Source of the DNA: Sphingobium sufflavum
Lineage (GTDB): Bacteria > Pseudomonadota > Alphaproteobacteria > Sphingomonadales > Sphingomonadaceae
NCBI RefSeq assembly: GCF_021403115.1
Contig: NZ_JAJSSH010000007.1
Span: 164,769-228,768, forward strand
DNA length: 64,000 bases
Direction: 5' to 3'
Below the pieces are notes generated by a model. The model was not told the origin of the DNA. It did not search any database and saw nothing but the letters and a program-made list of their open reading frames with translations. Shown here piece by piece: positions 26,540 to 36,350 of this stretch; within the stretch, counting starts at the first letter, position 1, and each line of letters starts with the position of its first letter. A program made the translations under genes and the position numbers.

Positions 26540-27456
26540 CCGTGAACGAGTGTTCCCGCACCGCGCTTAGTAAAGATTTCCAGCAACATCACATGCGGCA
26601 CCCGCCCGTCGAGGATAACCGCAGCTTCCACGCCCGCACCAACGGCATGCAGGCAGGTCTCCACCTTAGGAATCATCCCGCCTGAAATGGTGCCGTCCGC
26701 CTTCAGCGCATTGATCCGCGCTTCGTCAAGATCGCTCAGGAGGTCGCCTCCCTGGTCCAGAACGCCCGGCACGTCCGTCAGCAGGAAGAAGCGCGTAGCG
26801 CCCAGTGCACCCGCGATGGCGCCCGCCATCGTGTCGGCGTTGATGTTATAGGTGTGGCCATCCGCCCCGCCCGCGATGGGTGCGATCACCGGAATGATGC
26901 CGTCCGCCGACAGAGATTTCAGCAGCCGCGTATCGACCGACACCGGCTCACCGACAAAACCCAGATCGACATGTCGCTCTATTCCCTGAAGGGGGTCGGC
27001 CTCCCGTTTGCCGCCAACCTTCTCCGCCGTCACCAGACCGGCATCCTTGCCGGAAATGCCGACCGCGCGTCCGCCCGCCTGCCCGATCCAACTGACGATT
27101 TCTTTATTGATGGAACCTGCCAGCACCATTTCGGCAATCTTCGCCGTTTCCTGATCGGTGACGCGCAAGCCACCGATGAAAGTGCTCTCGACACCCAGCC
27201 TTTTCAGCATGGAACCGATCTGCGGCCCGCCACCGTGAACGACGACGACATTGATGCCGACCATCTTCATCAACACCACATCTTCGGCAAAATCGCGCGC
27301 CAGTTCGGCATTGCCCATGGCATGCCCGCCATATTTCACGACGAACGTCTGCCCAGCATAACGCTGCATGTAGGGCAGCGCCTCGGTCAATGTTTCGGCC
27401 TTGGCGAGCAGCGCCGGATCGGGCGCGTGGCGATCGGATGCGGTCTTATCGGTCAT
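26536..27456 (-). CDS. argB: Acetylglutamate kinase
   Basis: A 306-residue kinase catalysing the second step of arginine synthesis. KYGGHAMG and [10 protein letters not shown] form the two glycine-rich nucleotide/substrate loops, followed by [22 protein letters not shown] and [14 protein letters not shown]. Its N-terminal extension of about 25 residues is typical of arginine-sensitive, hexameric NAGKs, so feedback inhibition by arginine is plausible. The start at 27456 is chosen because GGGG lies 7 bases upstream; the ATG at 27480 has no Shine-Dalgarno sequence. The neighbouring downstream gene is a relic. Confidence 0.95.
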   Translation of the reverse strand: MTDKTASDRHAPDPALLAKAETLTEALPYMQRYAGQTFVVKYGGHAMGNAELARDFAEDVVLMKMVGINVVVVHGGGPQIGSMLKRLGVESTFIGGLRVTDQETAKIAEMVLAGSINKEIVSWIGQAGGRAVGISGKDAGLVTAEKVGGKREADPLQGIERHVDLGFVGEPVSVDTRLLKSLSADGIIPVIAPIAGGADGHTYNINADTMAGAIAGALGATRFFLLTDVPGVLDQGGDLLSDLDEARINALKADGTISGGMIPKVETCLHAVGAGVEAAVILDGRVPHVMLLEIFTKRGAGTLVHG

Positions 27457-27558
27457 GGCGGCCCCATATCGGCTTTCCATGACAGGGGAAAGTGGAGAGA
27501 TGGGAAACCGAGTTGTCCGACATCCACCCGCACTGGCCAGGCCCTTCCGGCACGGCCC

Positions 27559-28380
27559 TCATCCTCGCCGAATATCCGCCTTCACCTCTGACGTAACGGG
27601 ATAGCCCAGATAGTCAGGAATACAGAGATGGACCTCACCGTCGCGCACCTCCGTCCAAGGCGTCACCATCTCCGGCGGATAAGTGCGGGCCAGCGCCACC
27701 ACCTCCTCATGACTATTGCCTAGGGCGAGCCGTTCCAGATTACGACGGGTGGGGAAAATCGCGACCTCCCGCCCCGCATCGCAATCCTCAATAATTGTCG
27801 CAGCGCTCGCCCAACGCAGCCGGACATTTTCCGTTGTATCAGCGGTGGCGCAAAAGGCATCGTTTGGCGCGCGTGCGACATAGAAGCGTGTATCGAAAAT
27901 GCGCGAAATACCCGCCCGCTCCGCCCGGCCGGGGCACCAGCGCGCGAACGGCTCCACTACGGAAGAGTCGATGGACAGGCCATGAAGTTCCAGAAGTGTG
28001 CCCATCCCGACGCCTGCATGCAGGGCGATTCGCATGGCTCCCACAATATCCGGCGATGGTGGTGGCGACAGACCTATCGCGATGCCCGCCTCCTCCACCG
28101 TTTCACGGATAGCGGCGATGCGGGCAGCAGCATCCTGTAACGCGAAGCCATGGGGCAATTCGGCAGCAAGTCGTTCATCGGCCGGATCGACCCGCCCGCC
28201 AGGAAACACGATGGCCCCCGCCGCAAAGCTCATTGTTGCGGCACGCTGCACCATCAGCACATCCGGCGGCCCACCATCCATCGAATCGCGTAGGATGATG
28301 AGCGTCGCGGCGGCAGATGCACCCTCAGGCGACTCCTGCGATGTCCACGGTTCCGGCGGACCGGCAATATTCTCTCCCAT
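27559..28380 (-). CDS. NUDIX hydrolase (NUDT19-like)
   Basis: A 273-residue NUDIX protein. The conserved GGRVDPADE opens the box, an insertion of about 30 residues follows, and the core RETVEEAGIAIG carries the metal-binding glutamates. A split box of this kind and the start VLMVQRAATMSFAAGAIVFPGG are typical of the NUDT19/CoA-diphosphatase-like branch. The start at 28380 (MGENIAG) has GGAAGAG about 5 bases upstream; the longer frame reaches into the tRNA side region and is not supported. It lies about 100 bases upstream of argB. The substrate is possibly an acyl-CoA or nucleotide sugar, not determinable here. Confidence 0.85.
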   Translation of the reverse strand: MGENIAGPPEPWTSQESPEGASAAATLIILRDSMDGGPPDVLMVQRAATMSFAAGAIVFPGGRVDPADERLAAELPHGFALQDAAARIAAIRETVEEAGIAIGLSPPPSPDIVGAMRIALHAGVGMGTLLELHGLSIDSSVVEPFARWCPGRAERAGISRIFDTRFYVARAPNDAFCATADTTENVRLRWASAATIIEDCDAGREVAIFPTRRNLERLALGNSHEEVVALARTYPPEMVTPWTEVRDGEVHLCIPDYLGYPVTSEVKADIRRG

Positions 28381-28566
28381 ATTCTCTTCCCTAGGGAGCA
28401 AGCGCATACCAGACAAGGCAGCATGAAGTTTCGCGAGAGGCAGGATCTTGCGGGTGAGCACAGTTGCAAAACGGATGACGCGTCGCATTGCTATAGAACT
28501 CGCGCCTGCTTTTCGGCAAAATCACGACGCGGACCAAAGCAATATTCGGCGCTGTACAAAGGGCAT

Positions 28567-28591
28567 AAAAAAGAGGGGTCAAAACCCCTCT
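28567..28591 (-). terminator. Rho-independent terminator of tRNA-Ala
   Basis: On the minus strand AGAGGGGT and ACCCCTCT form a perfect 8-bp stem with a TTTG loop followed by a run of six Ts. It lies about a dozen bases beyond the 3' end of tRNA-Ala and ends that leftward transcript. Confidence 0.85.
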
Positions 28592-28602
28592 AATAAAAAC
28601 CT

Positions 28603-28678
<76 letters not shown>

Positions 28679-28680
28679 AA

Positions 28681-29182
28681 GTGAGCGCCGCCTATAGGGC
28701 AAGGATTTTCCGCTTGCAACGCCTTTTTCCATTACTATTTTTAGACAATCCGTTCTCCTTCATCTCGAAGAACAGAAGCAACTCATCACGCACTCCTGAT
28801 AACCAGTAAAACTATATGTGAAATTTTCACGGACTCGGCCAAGGACGTCCACTGAATTCATCGGAAAGTAAATAATTTCCTCTTAATTTCCCACATCATC
28901 ATTAAGTATTTTTACCATCATAAGTCCCACCAATATTTCCGCGTAAGCCATAACTTCTTCCAGCAGGATTTTGTTCTAATTATGGCTACCCCGCCGCCAT
29001 GCTCCCCCATGGCATCCAAGTCCGATGTGAACGGGATAAGACCTCTATCACCGCGAGAAACCGTAGGTGCAACCATAACACATTGAAAGTAAATCCGAAA
29101 TTTGGCACGAGATGCATCGATCGTCGTACACCAGCCCGCACCAGCCCCAAAGTCAAGTTCCCAAACTGCCAACCCTCCATCA
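28681..29182. other. AT-rich intergenic tract
   Basis: About 500 bases between tRNA-Ala and the HPP gene with a conspicuous drop in G+C, most marked at 28720-28990 where A/T runs are frequent. No full gene is supported. A minus-strand frame at 28918-29172, starting with a TTG just after the HPP stop and behind GGAGGG, has segments such as KFRIYFQCVMVAPTVSRGD and DAMGEHGGGVAI that vaguely resemble the end of an outer-membrane barrel. It has no proper start or end for such a protein and may be a fragment. Confidence 0.45.
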
Positions 29183-30280
29183 TCACGTTACAGCCAACGC
29201 GGCGATCAGATCGGTCTGCGTCACTATGCCGCACAACCGCTGGCCGCCATCCAACACCAATATCTCATGCCGTCGCCCTTCCGACAAAGGTCTGACCAAT
29301 GCGACGAGCGGCGTATCCGGCGATACGGTCAAGGGATCGGATGCGATCTGATACGCAGACGCGCCCTCACGCCCTAGGTCCAGCGGAGTGATGATGCCTT
29401 CAACCCGCCCTGCTCTGTCCATCACGGGCAGCGACAGCAGGCGGCTGTTATAAAGAAGCGCCGCCGCATCCTTCACGGCCACCTCGCGGCCGATGGTGAT
29501 GATGTCGCGCGACATGATGTCCCCAGCAGTCAGTGCGCCATGACGCCGGACGGAAGCGCGCAGCTCCGCATCCTTGAACACGATGTGGAGATCGTCCGGG
29601 TCGACGTCGAGCGTTTCTCCATAGGCTGCGACCGCATCCTCCACATCGTCATGCGACAGGCCCGCCCGATCAAGCGGGAGGGCATCGCGCGTGGCGTGGC
29701 TGTTTTGGACGACAGGCACGCGATGCGGATAGCTGTGACCTGAGAAGCGGTGGAACAGGATTCCGACCAAGACGAGCAACAGACTGTTCAGACCGATGGG
29801 CACGAAGGCGAAGCTATAATGGGCACTCGCGCCGCCAGCGCCGCCCAGCACCCCGGTCAGAGCGACGGCACCGCCGGGCGGATGCAGGCAGCGCAGGAGC
29901 GACATGACGATGATCGCCCCGCCCACCGCCAGCGCCGCCGCGAGCATGGGCGGCGTTACAAGATTAACAACCAAAACGCCTACCAGCGCTGAACAGACAT
30001 TGCCGCCGATAATCGACCAGGGCTGGGCCAGCGGGCTGGCGGGAACGGCGAAGAGCAGCACGGCGGAAGCGCCCATCGGCGCGACCAGCAGAGGGTGCGA
30101 CAGGCCATTGCCCAGCATGATCGCGCAAAGCAGGCCGGTGAAAGCGATGCCCCCCACCGCTCCCGCCGCCGCGCGTATCCGGTCGCGCCAGTCCGGCCCG
30201 GCGGGAACATCGATGAAGGTGGCGTAATAGCGGCTCCAGACTCTGCGCTGGCGGCCGGGAGGAGCGGAGGGATCGGTCAT
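29183..30280 (-). CDS. HPP family membrane protein with CBS domain pair
   Basis: A 365-residue protein. Four hydrophobic segments (about residues 40-180) form the HPP domain, including LLVAPMGASAVLLFAVP and the name-giving RCLHPPGGAVALTGVLGG. Two CBS domains follow (about 245-360): ALTAGDIMSRDIITI, LPVMDRAGRVEGIITPLDL, LTVSPDTPLVALVRPL and LVLDGGQRLCGIVTQTDLIAAL. CBS pairs usually bind adenosine nucleotides and gate a transporter. HPP proteins have been linked to nitrite transport in chloroplasts and cyanobacteria, but no nitrogen gene is near, so the substrate is open. Confidence 0.9.
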   Translation of the reverse strand: MTDPSAPPGRQRRVWSRYYATFIDVPAGPDWRDRIRAAAGAVGGIAFTGLLCAIMLGNGLSHPLLVAPMGASAVLLFAVPASPLAQPWSIIGGNVCSALVGVLVVNLVTPPMLAAALAVGGAIIVMSLLRCLHPPGGAVALTGVLGGAGGASAHYSFAFVPIGLNSLLLVLVGILFHRFSGHSYPHRVPVVQNSHATRDALPLDRAGLSHDDVEDAVAAYGETLDVDPDDLHIVFKDAELRASVRRHGALTAGDIMSRDIITIGREVAVKDAAALLYNSRLLSLPVMDRAGRVEGIITPLDLGREGASAYQIASDPLTVSPDTPLVALVRPLSEGRRHEILVLDGGQRLCGIVTQTDLIAALAVT

Positions 30281-30561
30281 GGCCGCACCCCTAACCGTCG
30301 CCCGGCAGGGCGGGAAGGCAGTTCTTCTTTACCCGTTCCCGCCACGTCGTCGGGCCGTACACGCCCCTCTCCCCACCGCCAGCCCTTCATCAGGTCAGCC
30401 GATAGGGGGCGCCCCGTCTGGGGGGAGCATGTTGTCGGGAGCGGACATAGGACGTCCGAGATCGCACAGCGCGCCACCCGAATCGCCCATATGACCGTCC
30501 AACAGCGGTTAGGCACAGGCGGCCCTGCCCTCTAACAGCAGTCCCCCCGATGCAGCCGATC

Positions 30562-32052
30562 CTATCCGGCGGTCATATCTTCCGGCTGGACCGCGGCCGT
30601 TTCCGCATCCTCCTCCCCATCATGGGCATCCGGCAGCGACGACGCAGCGACGGGCGCGGAGGCCGTCACGGCGAGGGGCAGGCGCGCCAGCACGTCGATC
30701 CCCTCCGCCGCGTCGATGTCCTTGCCGCCGGTATCGACATTGAGGTCGCGAAACTTGCGCGCGGTCGAAGTCAGGCGATTGTCCACACTGGCGACAAGGC
30801 TGTTATAATGGGTGACGGCGCTGTTCAGCCCCTTGCCCACCTTGCCCATATGCTCCGCCACCTTGGCGATACGCTCATAGATTTCCTTGCCCAGCATGGC
30901 GATCTGCTGCGCGTCCTTGGCCAGCTTCTCCGTGCGCCAAACACTGGCCACGGTGCGCGCGATGGCGACAAGGTTGGTGGGCGTGGCCAGCAGAACGCGC
31001 CGCTGGAACGCCCATTCCCACAAATCCGAATCATGCTCCAGCGCCGCCGACAGGAAATGCTCGCCAGGGATGAACATCACCACATAATCGGCGGCGTCGC
31101 CGAAGCGGGTCCAGTAATCCTTGGCCCCTAATTGCTGGGCATGCGTGCGAATGGCCCCGGCATGGGCGCGCATATGGGTGGCCCGCGCCGTCTCATCCTC
31201 CGCCTCCGACGCCTCCAGATAGGCGTTGAGCGAGCATTTGGCGTCGATGATGAGTTGCCGCCCGCCGGGCAGCCGCACGATGACGTCGGGCCGCAGCCGC
31301 CCGTCCTCCGTATTGACGGACACTTCCTCGCGATAATCCGCATAGGAACTCAGCCCCGCCATTTCGAGGACATTGCGCAATTGCTGCTCGCCCCAGCGGC
31401 CGCGCGCCTTGGGACTGGAGCGCAGGGCGTTGACCAGCCGCGCCGTCTCGTCGCGCACCTGCCCCTGCCCGGTCCGCACCTGATCGACCGCCTCGCGCAA
31501 CGCGGCATAGCTGTCCACCCGGTCCTTCTCGACCCGGCCCAGTCCCTCCTCATAGCGTTTCAGCGTTGTCTCAACCGGCGCGAGCAACGACTTGATCTGC
31601 GTCTCATTTTTCTCCTGCGCGACAGCGAACCGCTCGTTCGCGCGCTCCAGAAAGGCGGTCTGCGCGTTCTGGAGCAATTTGCCGCCGATCTCGCTGAACT
31701 GCGCCGAAAGCTGCTCCCGCGCCTGATGGAGGGCCGCGATCTGCGCCTCATAGGATTCCAGACGCGCCTGATGCTCCGCCGTCAGGGCGAGCTTTTCCGC
31801 CCGCGCCTGATCGCGCTCCGCCCCCGCCCGTTCCGCCTGCGGCCGCCAGCTGGTGGCTTCCTCCGCCCGCGCCTTCTCCACGGCAAGGTCGCGCAGGGCG
31901 GCATTGCGCATGGCATCACCCGATTCCAGACGCGCGGCGAGATCGGCGCGTTCGCCCGTCAGGCGCACCACATCCCTGCCCCGCAGTAACCACGCCGCGC
32001 CAAAGCCGCCGACAAGCGCCAACGCGAAAATCAGGATGACGGCGAGATCCAT
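30562..32052 (-). CDS. rmuC: DNA recombination protein RmuC
   Basis: A 496-residue protein with an N-terminal membrane anchor (residues 3-25), a long coiled-coil of Ala/Glu/Arg repeats (about 30-190) and the RmuC nuclease-like domain. The domain carries GRWGEQQLRNVLEMAGL, RPDVIVRLPGGRQLIIDAKCSLNAY, YVVMFIPGEHFLSAAL and WRTEKLAKDAQQIA. The DAKC/PGE residues correspond to the PD-(D/E)XK-like core. RmuC limits inversions at short inverted repeats. The C-terminal 40 residues are Ala/Glu-rich and variable. Confidence 0.92.
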   Translation of the reverse strand: MDLAVILIFALALVGGFGAAWLLRGRDVVRLTGERADLAARLESGDAMRNAALRDLAVEKARAEEATSWRPQAERAGAERDQARAEKLALTAEHQARLESYEAQIAALHQAREQLSAQFSEIGGKLLQNAQTAFLERANERFAVAQEKNETQIKSLLAPVETTLKRYEEGLGRVEKDRVDSYAALREAVDQVRTGQGQVRDETARLVNALRSSPKARGRWGEQQLRNVLEMAGLSSYADYREEVSVNTEDGRLRPDVIVRLPGGRQLIIDAKCSLNAYLEASEAEDETARATHMRAHAGAIRTHAQQLGAKDYWTRFGDAADYVVMFIPGEHFLSAALEHDSDLWEWAFQRRVLLATPTNLVAIARTVASVWRTEKLAKDAQQIAMLGKEIYERIAKVAEHMGKVGKGLNSAVTHYNSLVASVDNRLTSTARKFRDLNVDTGGKDIDAAEGIDVLARLPLAVTASAPVAASSLPDAHDGEEDAETAAVQPEDMTAG

Positions 32053-32215
32053 GCAGCTTCCCCACAGTGAGAACGAATGGAGAACCTATCCTGTTGGAGG
32101 AAGGGCCGCAAGGGCTATGCGAGAGAGCGGGGTTGAAAGGCAGCGATGAACGGGACATGGTGCAGAGGGACGCAGGGCGCAACGGAAACCGCCTTGCAAC
32201 GGACACTGCCCTGAC

Positions 32216-32242
32216 GTCACCCCGGATCAAGGCCGGAGTGAC
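32216..32242. repeat. Diverged copy of the GTCATCCCGGA palindrome
   Basis: GTCACCCCGG and CCGGAGTGAC surround ATCAAGG. This is the same layout as 15826-15852 with a few changes, placed in the gap between rmuC and proS. Confidence 0.65.
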
Positions 32243-32286
32243 GAGGAAGTCAATGTTCAGGGGCTTCCCGGCGCGCCCCCCGAACC

Positions 32287-33816
32287 TCAGTAGGAGCGGC
32301 CGACCAGTACCCGCTCCACGGCAGCCTCGCCGGTGAAGATGCAGGCGCCCTCGGCCGCGCTGGCGTCGAGGGGCACGTTGCGGAGGGTCAGCTTGCGGCC
32401 CTTGAGCCATTCCACCACCTTGTCGAGCGCCGCACCGGTGGGTTTGGCCCAGTTGACCTCCACCCAGCCCGGCTTGTCAGCATCGAAATGATGCTCCAGC
32501 GCGGCCTGATCGGCGATGCGCCGCTCGATCCGGGCGTCGAGGAAACCGCGCGCGTCCACGTACAAGGCCTTCTCTATGGCCTCCAGCGTGGCCGCGGCCT
32601 CCGCAACGAAAGCGTCGCGCGGCAGGATGGCGCTGTCGATCTTGCCGTCCTCCCGATAGAGCCGGTCGCGGCGCAGGACGGAGACATTGCCGCCGGCCAC
32701 GTCCCGCCCGCCGACCTCGATCACGATGGGCGCGCCCTTCTTGACCCAGCCCCACCGCTTGTTGGACGCCTTGGCCGCCTTCAGGTCGAGGTGGGAGCGG
32801 ACCGGCTCGCCAAAGGCGGACTGGCCCAGCAGCGCCTTGTGCAGGTCGCGGCAGTAGGCGATGATCGCCTCATCCTCCGGCTGGTCGCGCAGCATGGGAA
32901 CGATGACGATCTGGTGCGGCGCGACCTGCGGCGGGCAGCGCAGGCCATCGTCGTCGCCATGGACCATGATGACACCGCCGATCAGCCGCGTGGACACACC
33001 CCAGCTGGTCGTGTGGCAGAGCTGCTGGCCGCCCTCCTTGTCCTGATATTTGATGTTCGCGGCCTCGGCAAAACCCGTGCCCAGATAGTGGGAGGTGCCC
33101 GCCTGCAACGCCTTGCCATCCTGCATCATCGCCTCGATGCTGTAGGTCGCGACGGCGCCGGGGAAGCGTTCATTCTCCGGCTTTTCGCCCGCGACCACGG
33201 GCATGGCGAGCGCGGTTTCCGAGAAATCGCGGTACATTTCGAGGGCGCGCAGCGTCTCCTCCAGCGCGTCGGCGCGGTCGGCGTGGGCGGTGTGCCCCTC
33301 CTGCCAGAGGAATTCGCTGGTGCGCAGGAACATGCGGGTTCGCATTTCCCAGCGGACGACGTTGGCCCATTGGTTGGTGAGTAAAGGCAGGTCGCGCCAG
33401 CTCTGCACCCAGCGGCTCATCGCCTGCCCGATCACCGTTTCCGACGTGGGGCGCACGACCAGCGGTTCCTCCAGCTTCGACTCCGGGTCGGGCACCAGCT
33501 TGCCATCGACGCCCTTGAGCCGATGATGGGTGACGACCGCCATTTCCTTTGCGAAACCATCGACATGGTCGGCCTCCTTCTCAAAGAAGGAGAGCGGGAT
33601 GAAGAGCGGGAAATAGCAGTTTTCGACGCCTGCCGCCTTGATGCGGGCGTCCATCAGCTTCTGGATGCGTTCCCAGATGCCATAGCCCCAGGGACGGATG
33701 ACCATGCAACCGCGCACGCCGGATTCCTCGGCAAGGTCCGCCTCGCTGATGACGGCCTGATACCAGGCGGCAAAGTCCGCAGCGCGGGTGACGGGAAGGG
33801 CATGCTTGATGGCCAT
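32287..33816 (-). CDS. proS: Prolyl-tRNA synthetase, archaeal/eukaryotic type
   Basis: A 509-residue class II aminoacyl-tRNA synthetase. It shows the archaeal/eukaryotic-like (type 3) features: a short N-terminus without a YbaK-type editing insert, CMVIRPWGYGIWERIQ, the motif 2 region RWEMRTRMFLRTSEFLWQEGHTAH, and motif 3 with GVSTRLIGGVIMVHGDDDGL. An extended C-terminal zinc-type domain ends in a terminal tyrosine (VLVGRSY), a hallmark of that lineage. Most alphaproteobacteria carry a shorter bacterial form, so this points to an ancient replacement by transfer. It is monocistronic. Confidence 0.93.
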   Translation of the reverse strand: MAIKHALPVTRAADFAAWYQAVISEADLAEESGVRGCMVIRPWGYGIWERIQKLMDARIKAAGVENCYFPLFIPLSFFEKEADHVDGFAKEMAVVTHHRLKGVDGKLVPDPESKLEEPLVVRPTSETVIGQAMSRWVQSWRDLPLLTNQWANVVRWEMRTRMFLRTSEFLWQEGHTAHADRADALEETLRALEMYRDFSETALAMPVVAGEKPENERFPGAVATYSIEAMMQDGKALQAGTSHYLGTGFAEAANIKYQDKEGGQQLCHTTSWGVSTRLIGGVIMVHGDDDGLRCPPQVAPHQIVIVPMLRDQPEDEAIIAYCRDLHKALLGQSAFGEPVRSHLDLKAAKASNKRWGWVKKGAPIVIEVGGRDVAGGNVSVLRRDRLYREDGKIDSAILPRDAFVAEAAATLEAIEKALYVDARGFLDARIERRIADQAALEHHFDADKPGWVEVNWAKPTGAALDKVVEWLKGRKLTLRNVPLDASAAEGACIFTGEAAVERVLVGRSY

Positions 33817-33981
33817 GATGACGGACAGGTCTCTTTAAGCGGGAAAAGGATGGTCGGCAGATGCACGGAAAGCGGCGCGCTGTCGAGCGGTCGCATGACG
33901 TGCGAACGGCCGCCGGGATGAGCGGCGGCCGTCAAAGTCGGGTCGAAAGGGCGGTCGCGGCGGCGCAAGGCCGCCGTCCCG

Positions 33982-35586
33982 TCATGCCTCTGCGGCGGAC
34001 TCGTCGCTTTCGAGGAAGGACTCCGGGCTGAGCGAACCGCCAAAACCAAAGTTCAGGAATTCCGGCACCGGACCGTTCCAGCCCTCGTCCGGTCCCTCGA
34101 CATGGTTGGCGTCATTGCGGACCGTGTTGGACGGACGGTTGCGGTCCCGGTCGTTGCGATCGTTCCGATCCCGCTCGCCACGGCCTTCGCGGCGCGGACG
34201 GGCGTCGCGCTGTTCCTCGTCGCGGGGACGGTCCTCACGGGCGCGCTCTTCACGGGCGCGGCCGTTGCGGGCCTGATCGCGTGGAGGCCGGGCCTCGCGC
34301 GGGACCTCCTCACGGGGCGCTTCCTGACGGGGCGCTTCCTCACGGACGGGTTCTGCCTGCACGGCCTCCTCGACGGGCTGTGCATCCCGGGGGCGCTCAT
34401 CGCGACGGTTGCGCGAACGGTCACGCCTCGGTTCGCCACGACTGTCGTCACGGCCCGACCGGGCTGCCTCGGCCTTGACCTCGAACGGCGGGATCTTGGT
34501 GCCGATCAGCTTCTGGATATTGTCGAGGGCCTCCGCATCCGCCTTCGTCACGAAGGTGTAGGCGGTGCCCGTCGCCCCGGCGCGGCCGGTGCGGCCAATG
34601 CGGTGGACATAGTCGTCCGGGTGCCAGGGCGCGTCGAAGTTAAACACATGGCTGACGCCCTTGACGTCCAGACCGCGCGCGGCGACGTCGGACGCGACGA
34701 GGATGTTGATCCCGCCATTCTTGAACCGGTCCAGTTCCGCGATGCGCGAACTCTGATCCATGTCACCATGAATTTCGCCCGACGAGAAACCGTGCCGCTT
34801 CAGGCTGGTGTTCAGGTCGCGCACCATCGTCTTGCGATTGCAGAAGATAATTGCGGTCGTGACCTCTTCCGTCTTCAGCAACTGGCGGATCGTTTCCCGC
34901 TTTGCCCGCTCGTCCACATTCACCAGCCATTGGGTGATGTTGGAGGAGGCGGTCGCGGGACGGGCGACCTCGATCGACTTGGGATTGGAGAGGAAGCGAT
35001 CAGCCAGCTTCTTGATCGGCGCGGGCATGGTCGCGGAGAAGAGGAGCGTCTGGCGCTGCGCGGGCAGCTTGGTGCAGATATTCTCGATATCGGGGATGAA
35101 GCCCATGTCGAGCATCCGGTCCGCCTCGTCGATCACCAGCATCGAGCAGCCGTTGAGCATGATCTTGCCCCGCTCGAACAGGTCCATCAGGCGCCCCGGC
35201 GTCGCGATCAGGACGTCAACGCCCTTTTCCAGCGCCGCAAGCTGATCGCCCATCGACACACCGCCGATGAGGAGAGCCATGGAGAGTTTATGGTTCTTGC
35301 CATATTTCTCGAAATTCTCGGCCACCTGCGCAGCGAGTTCGCGCGTCGGTTCCAGAATAAGAGAGCGTGGCATACGCGCCCGGCTGCGGCCATGGGCGAG
35401 GATGTCGATCATGGGCAGAACGAAACTGGCCGTCTTGCCCGTCCCCGTCTGCGCAATGCCGAGGATGTCGCGCATCATCAGGACGGAGGGGATAGCCTGA
35501 GCCTGGATCGGCGTAGGCGTGCTGTACCCCGCCTCCTCGACGGCTTTCAGCAATTCTTCGGATAGGCCGAGATCGGCAAAGTTCAT
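33982..35586 (-). CDS. DEAD-box RNA helicase (RhlE-like)
   Basis: A 534-residue RNA helicase. The Q motif PTPIQAQAIP, motif I AQTGTGKT, motif II DEAD in VIDEADRMLD, motif III SATMP, motif V ASDVAARGLDV and motif VI HRIGRTGRAG are all intact. From about residue 390 the tail is almost purely Arg/Glu/Asp/Pro with imperfect repeats (EEAPRQEAPREEVPREA), ending in a distinct EGWNGPVPEFLNFGFGGSL peptide. The start at 35586 (MNFADLGLSEELL) is supported by family alignment and GGAA upstream. Likely roles are ribosome assembly and mRNA decay. An inverted repeat at 33907-33931 lies downstream. Confidence 0.9.
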   Translation of the reverse strand: MNFADLGLSEELLKAVEEAGYSTPTPIQAQAIPSVLMMRDILGIAQTGTGKTASFVLPMIDILAHGRSRARMPRSLILEPTRELAAQVAENFEKYGKNHKLSMALLIGGVSMGDQLAALEKGVDVLIATPGRLMDLFERGKIMLNGCSMLVIDEADRMLDMGFIPDIENICTKLPAQRQTLLFSATMPAPIKKLADRFLSNPKSIEVARPATASSNITQWLVNVDERAKRETIRQLLKTEEVTTAIIFCNRKTMVRDLNTSLKRHGFSSGEIHGDMDQSSRIAELDRFKNGGINILVASDVAARGLDVKGVSHVFNFDAPWHPDDYVHRIGRTGRAGATGTAYTFVTKADAEALDNIQKLIGTKIPPFEVKAEAARSGRDDSRGEPRRDRSRNRRDERPRDAQPVEEAVQAEPVREEAPRQEAPREEVPREARPPRDQARNGRAREERAREDRPRDEEQRDARPRREGRGERDRNDRNDRDRNRPSNTVRNDANHVEGPDEGWNGPVPEFLNFGFGGSLSPESFLESDESAAEA

Positions 35587-35692
35587 GCGTGTTCCGGGAT
35601 AAGGTGGCCGCATGCGCCAATAAGTGGCGGCGTACCGCGCGCGCCATGCGAGACTATACGCCTTGTGTCAAGAAAAATGCTCCGGCGGGGCA

Positions 35693-36289
35693 CTACATGC
35701 CGGCGGAAAGACGGGTCAGGCCGGCGATGGTGCAACGCAGGCCGCTGCGCGCGTGCAACATGTCCCGACCGGCGCAGATCGCCCCGTCCGCCGAAGGGCT
35801 GAGGTAGAAGCCGGACTGGAAATCCACCGGGCGGCATCCCCGTTCGAGGACCGCCTGATAGCGGTTGTCCGTCGCGGTGACAAATATAATGCCCGCCCGC
35901 TCGTCCAGCGCGGCCCCTTTCAGGGAACGCAGGGTCAGGCATGTCGCCTTTTGCCGGGCAATAGGATTCGCCACCGCGGCCTTTGGCGAGAAGCTGCGCG
36001 CCTCCGGCACAGCGGGGCGTGGCAGGGTCGGGATGCGGATGATGATGCGCCGTTCGATGGTGACGACGCCGGTGTCCGGCGCCATGGCCCCCACCGTCTC
36101 GTCATCCACGGACAGGCTGGCGCCCGTCCTGCGGTCGCGCGACGCGCCGTCGAAGACAGGGACCAGCGAATCGTCAGGGGACAGCCGCACGATGCCATCG
36201 TCCGCCGCCCATATGCCGATCAGTAGAGCGATAACCGCTGTCACGCCTTGCCCCAGTCCATAAGCCCCGCACCCTTCGCCTACGGCCAT
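35693..36289 (-). CDS. Hypothetical exported or membrane-anchored protein
   Basis: A 198-residue frame with a hydrophobic N-terminal segment GVTAVIALLIGIWAADDG (about residues 14-31), likely a signal anchor. The rest is soluble, with RRIIIRIPTLPRP and a C-terminal portion GCRPVDFQSGFYLSP that includes three cysteines. It is not recognised as a known family. The start at 36289 is the only Met near the hydrophobic segment but lacks a clear Shine-Dalgarno sequence. It is divergent from the FAD oxidase gene. Confidence 0.65.
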   Translation of the reverse strand: MAVGEGCGAYGLGQGVTAVIALLIGIWAADDGIVRLSPDDSLVPVFDGASRDRRTGASLSVDDETVGAMAPDTGVVTIERRIIIRIPTLPRPAVPEARSFSPKAAVANPIARQKATCLTLRSLKGAALDERAGIIFVTATDNRYQAVLERGCRPVDFQSGFYLSPSADGAICAGRDMLHARSGLRCTIAGLTRLSAGM

Positions 36290-36350
36290 GCGGTTGAACA
36301 AGGGATTAATCTGGCAAGACCGGGCGCGAAAGGCCATATTGGCGTGCACG

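Noticed and set aside
34102..35565. 487-codon plus-strand frame with hydrophobic runs opposite the helicase
   Set aside because: The apparent membrane segments arise from the complement of the Arg/Glu-rich helicase tail. No start signal and no family motif.
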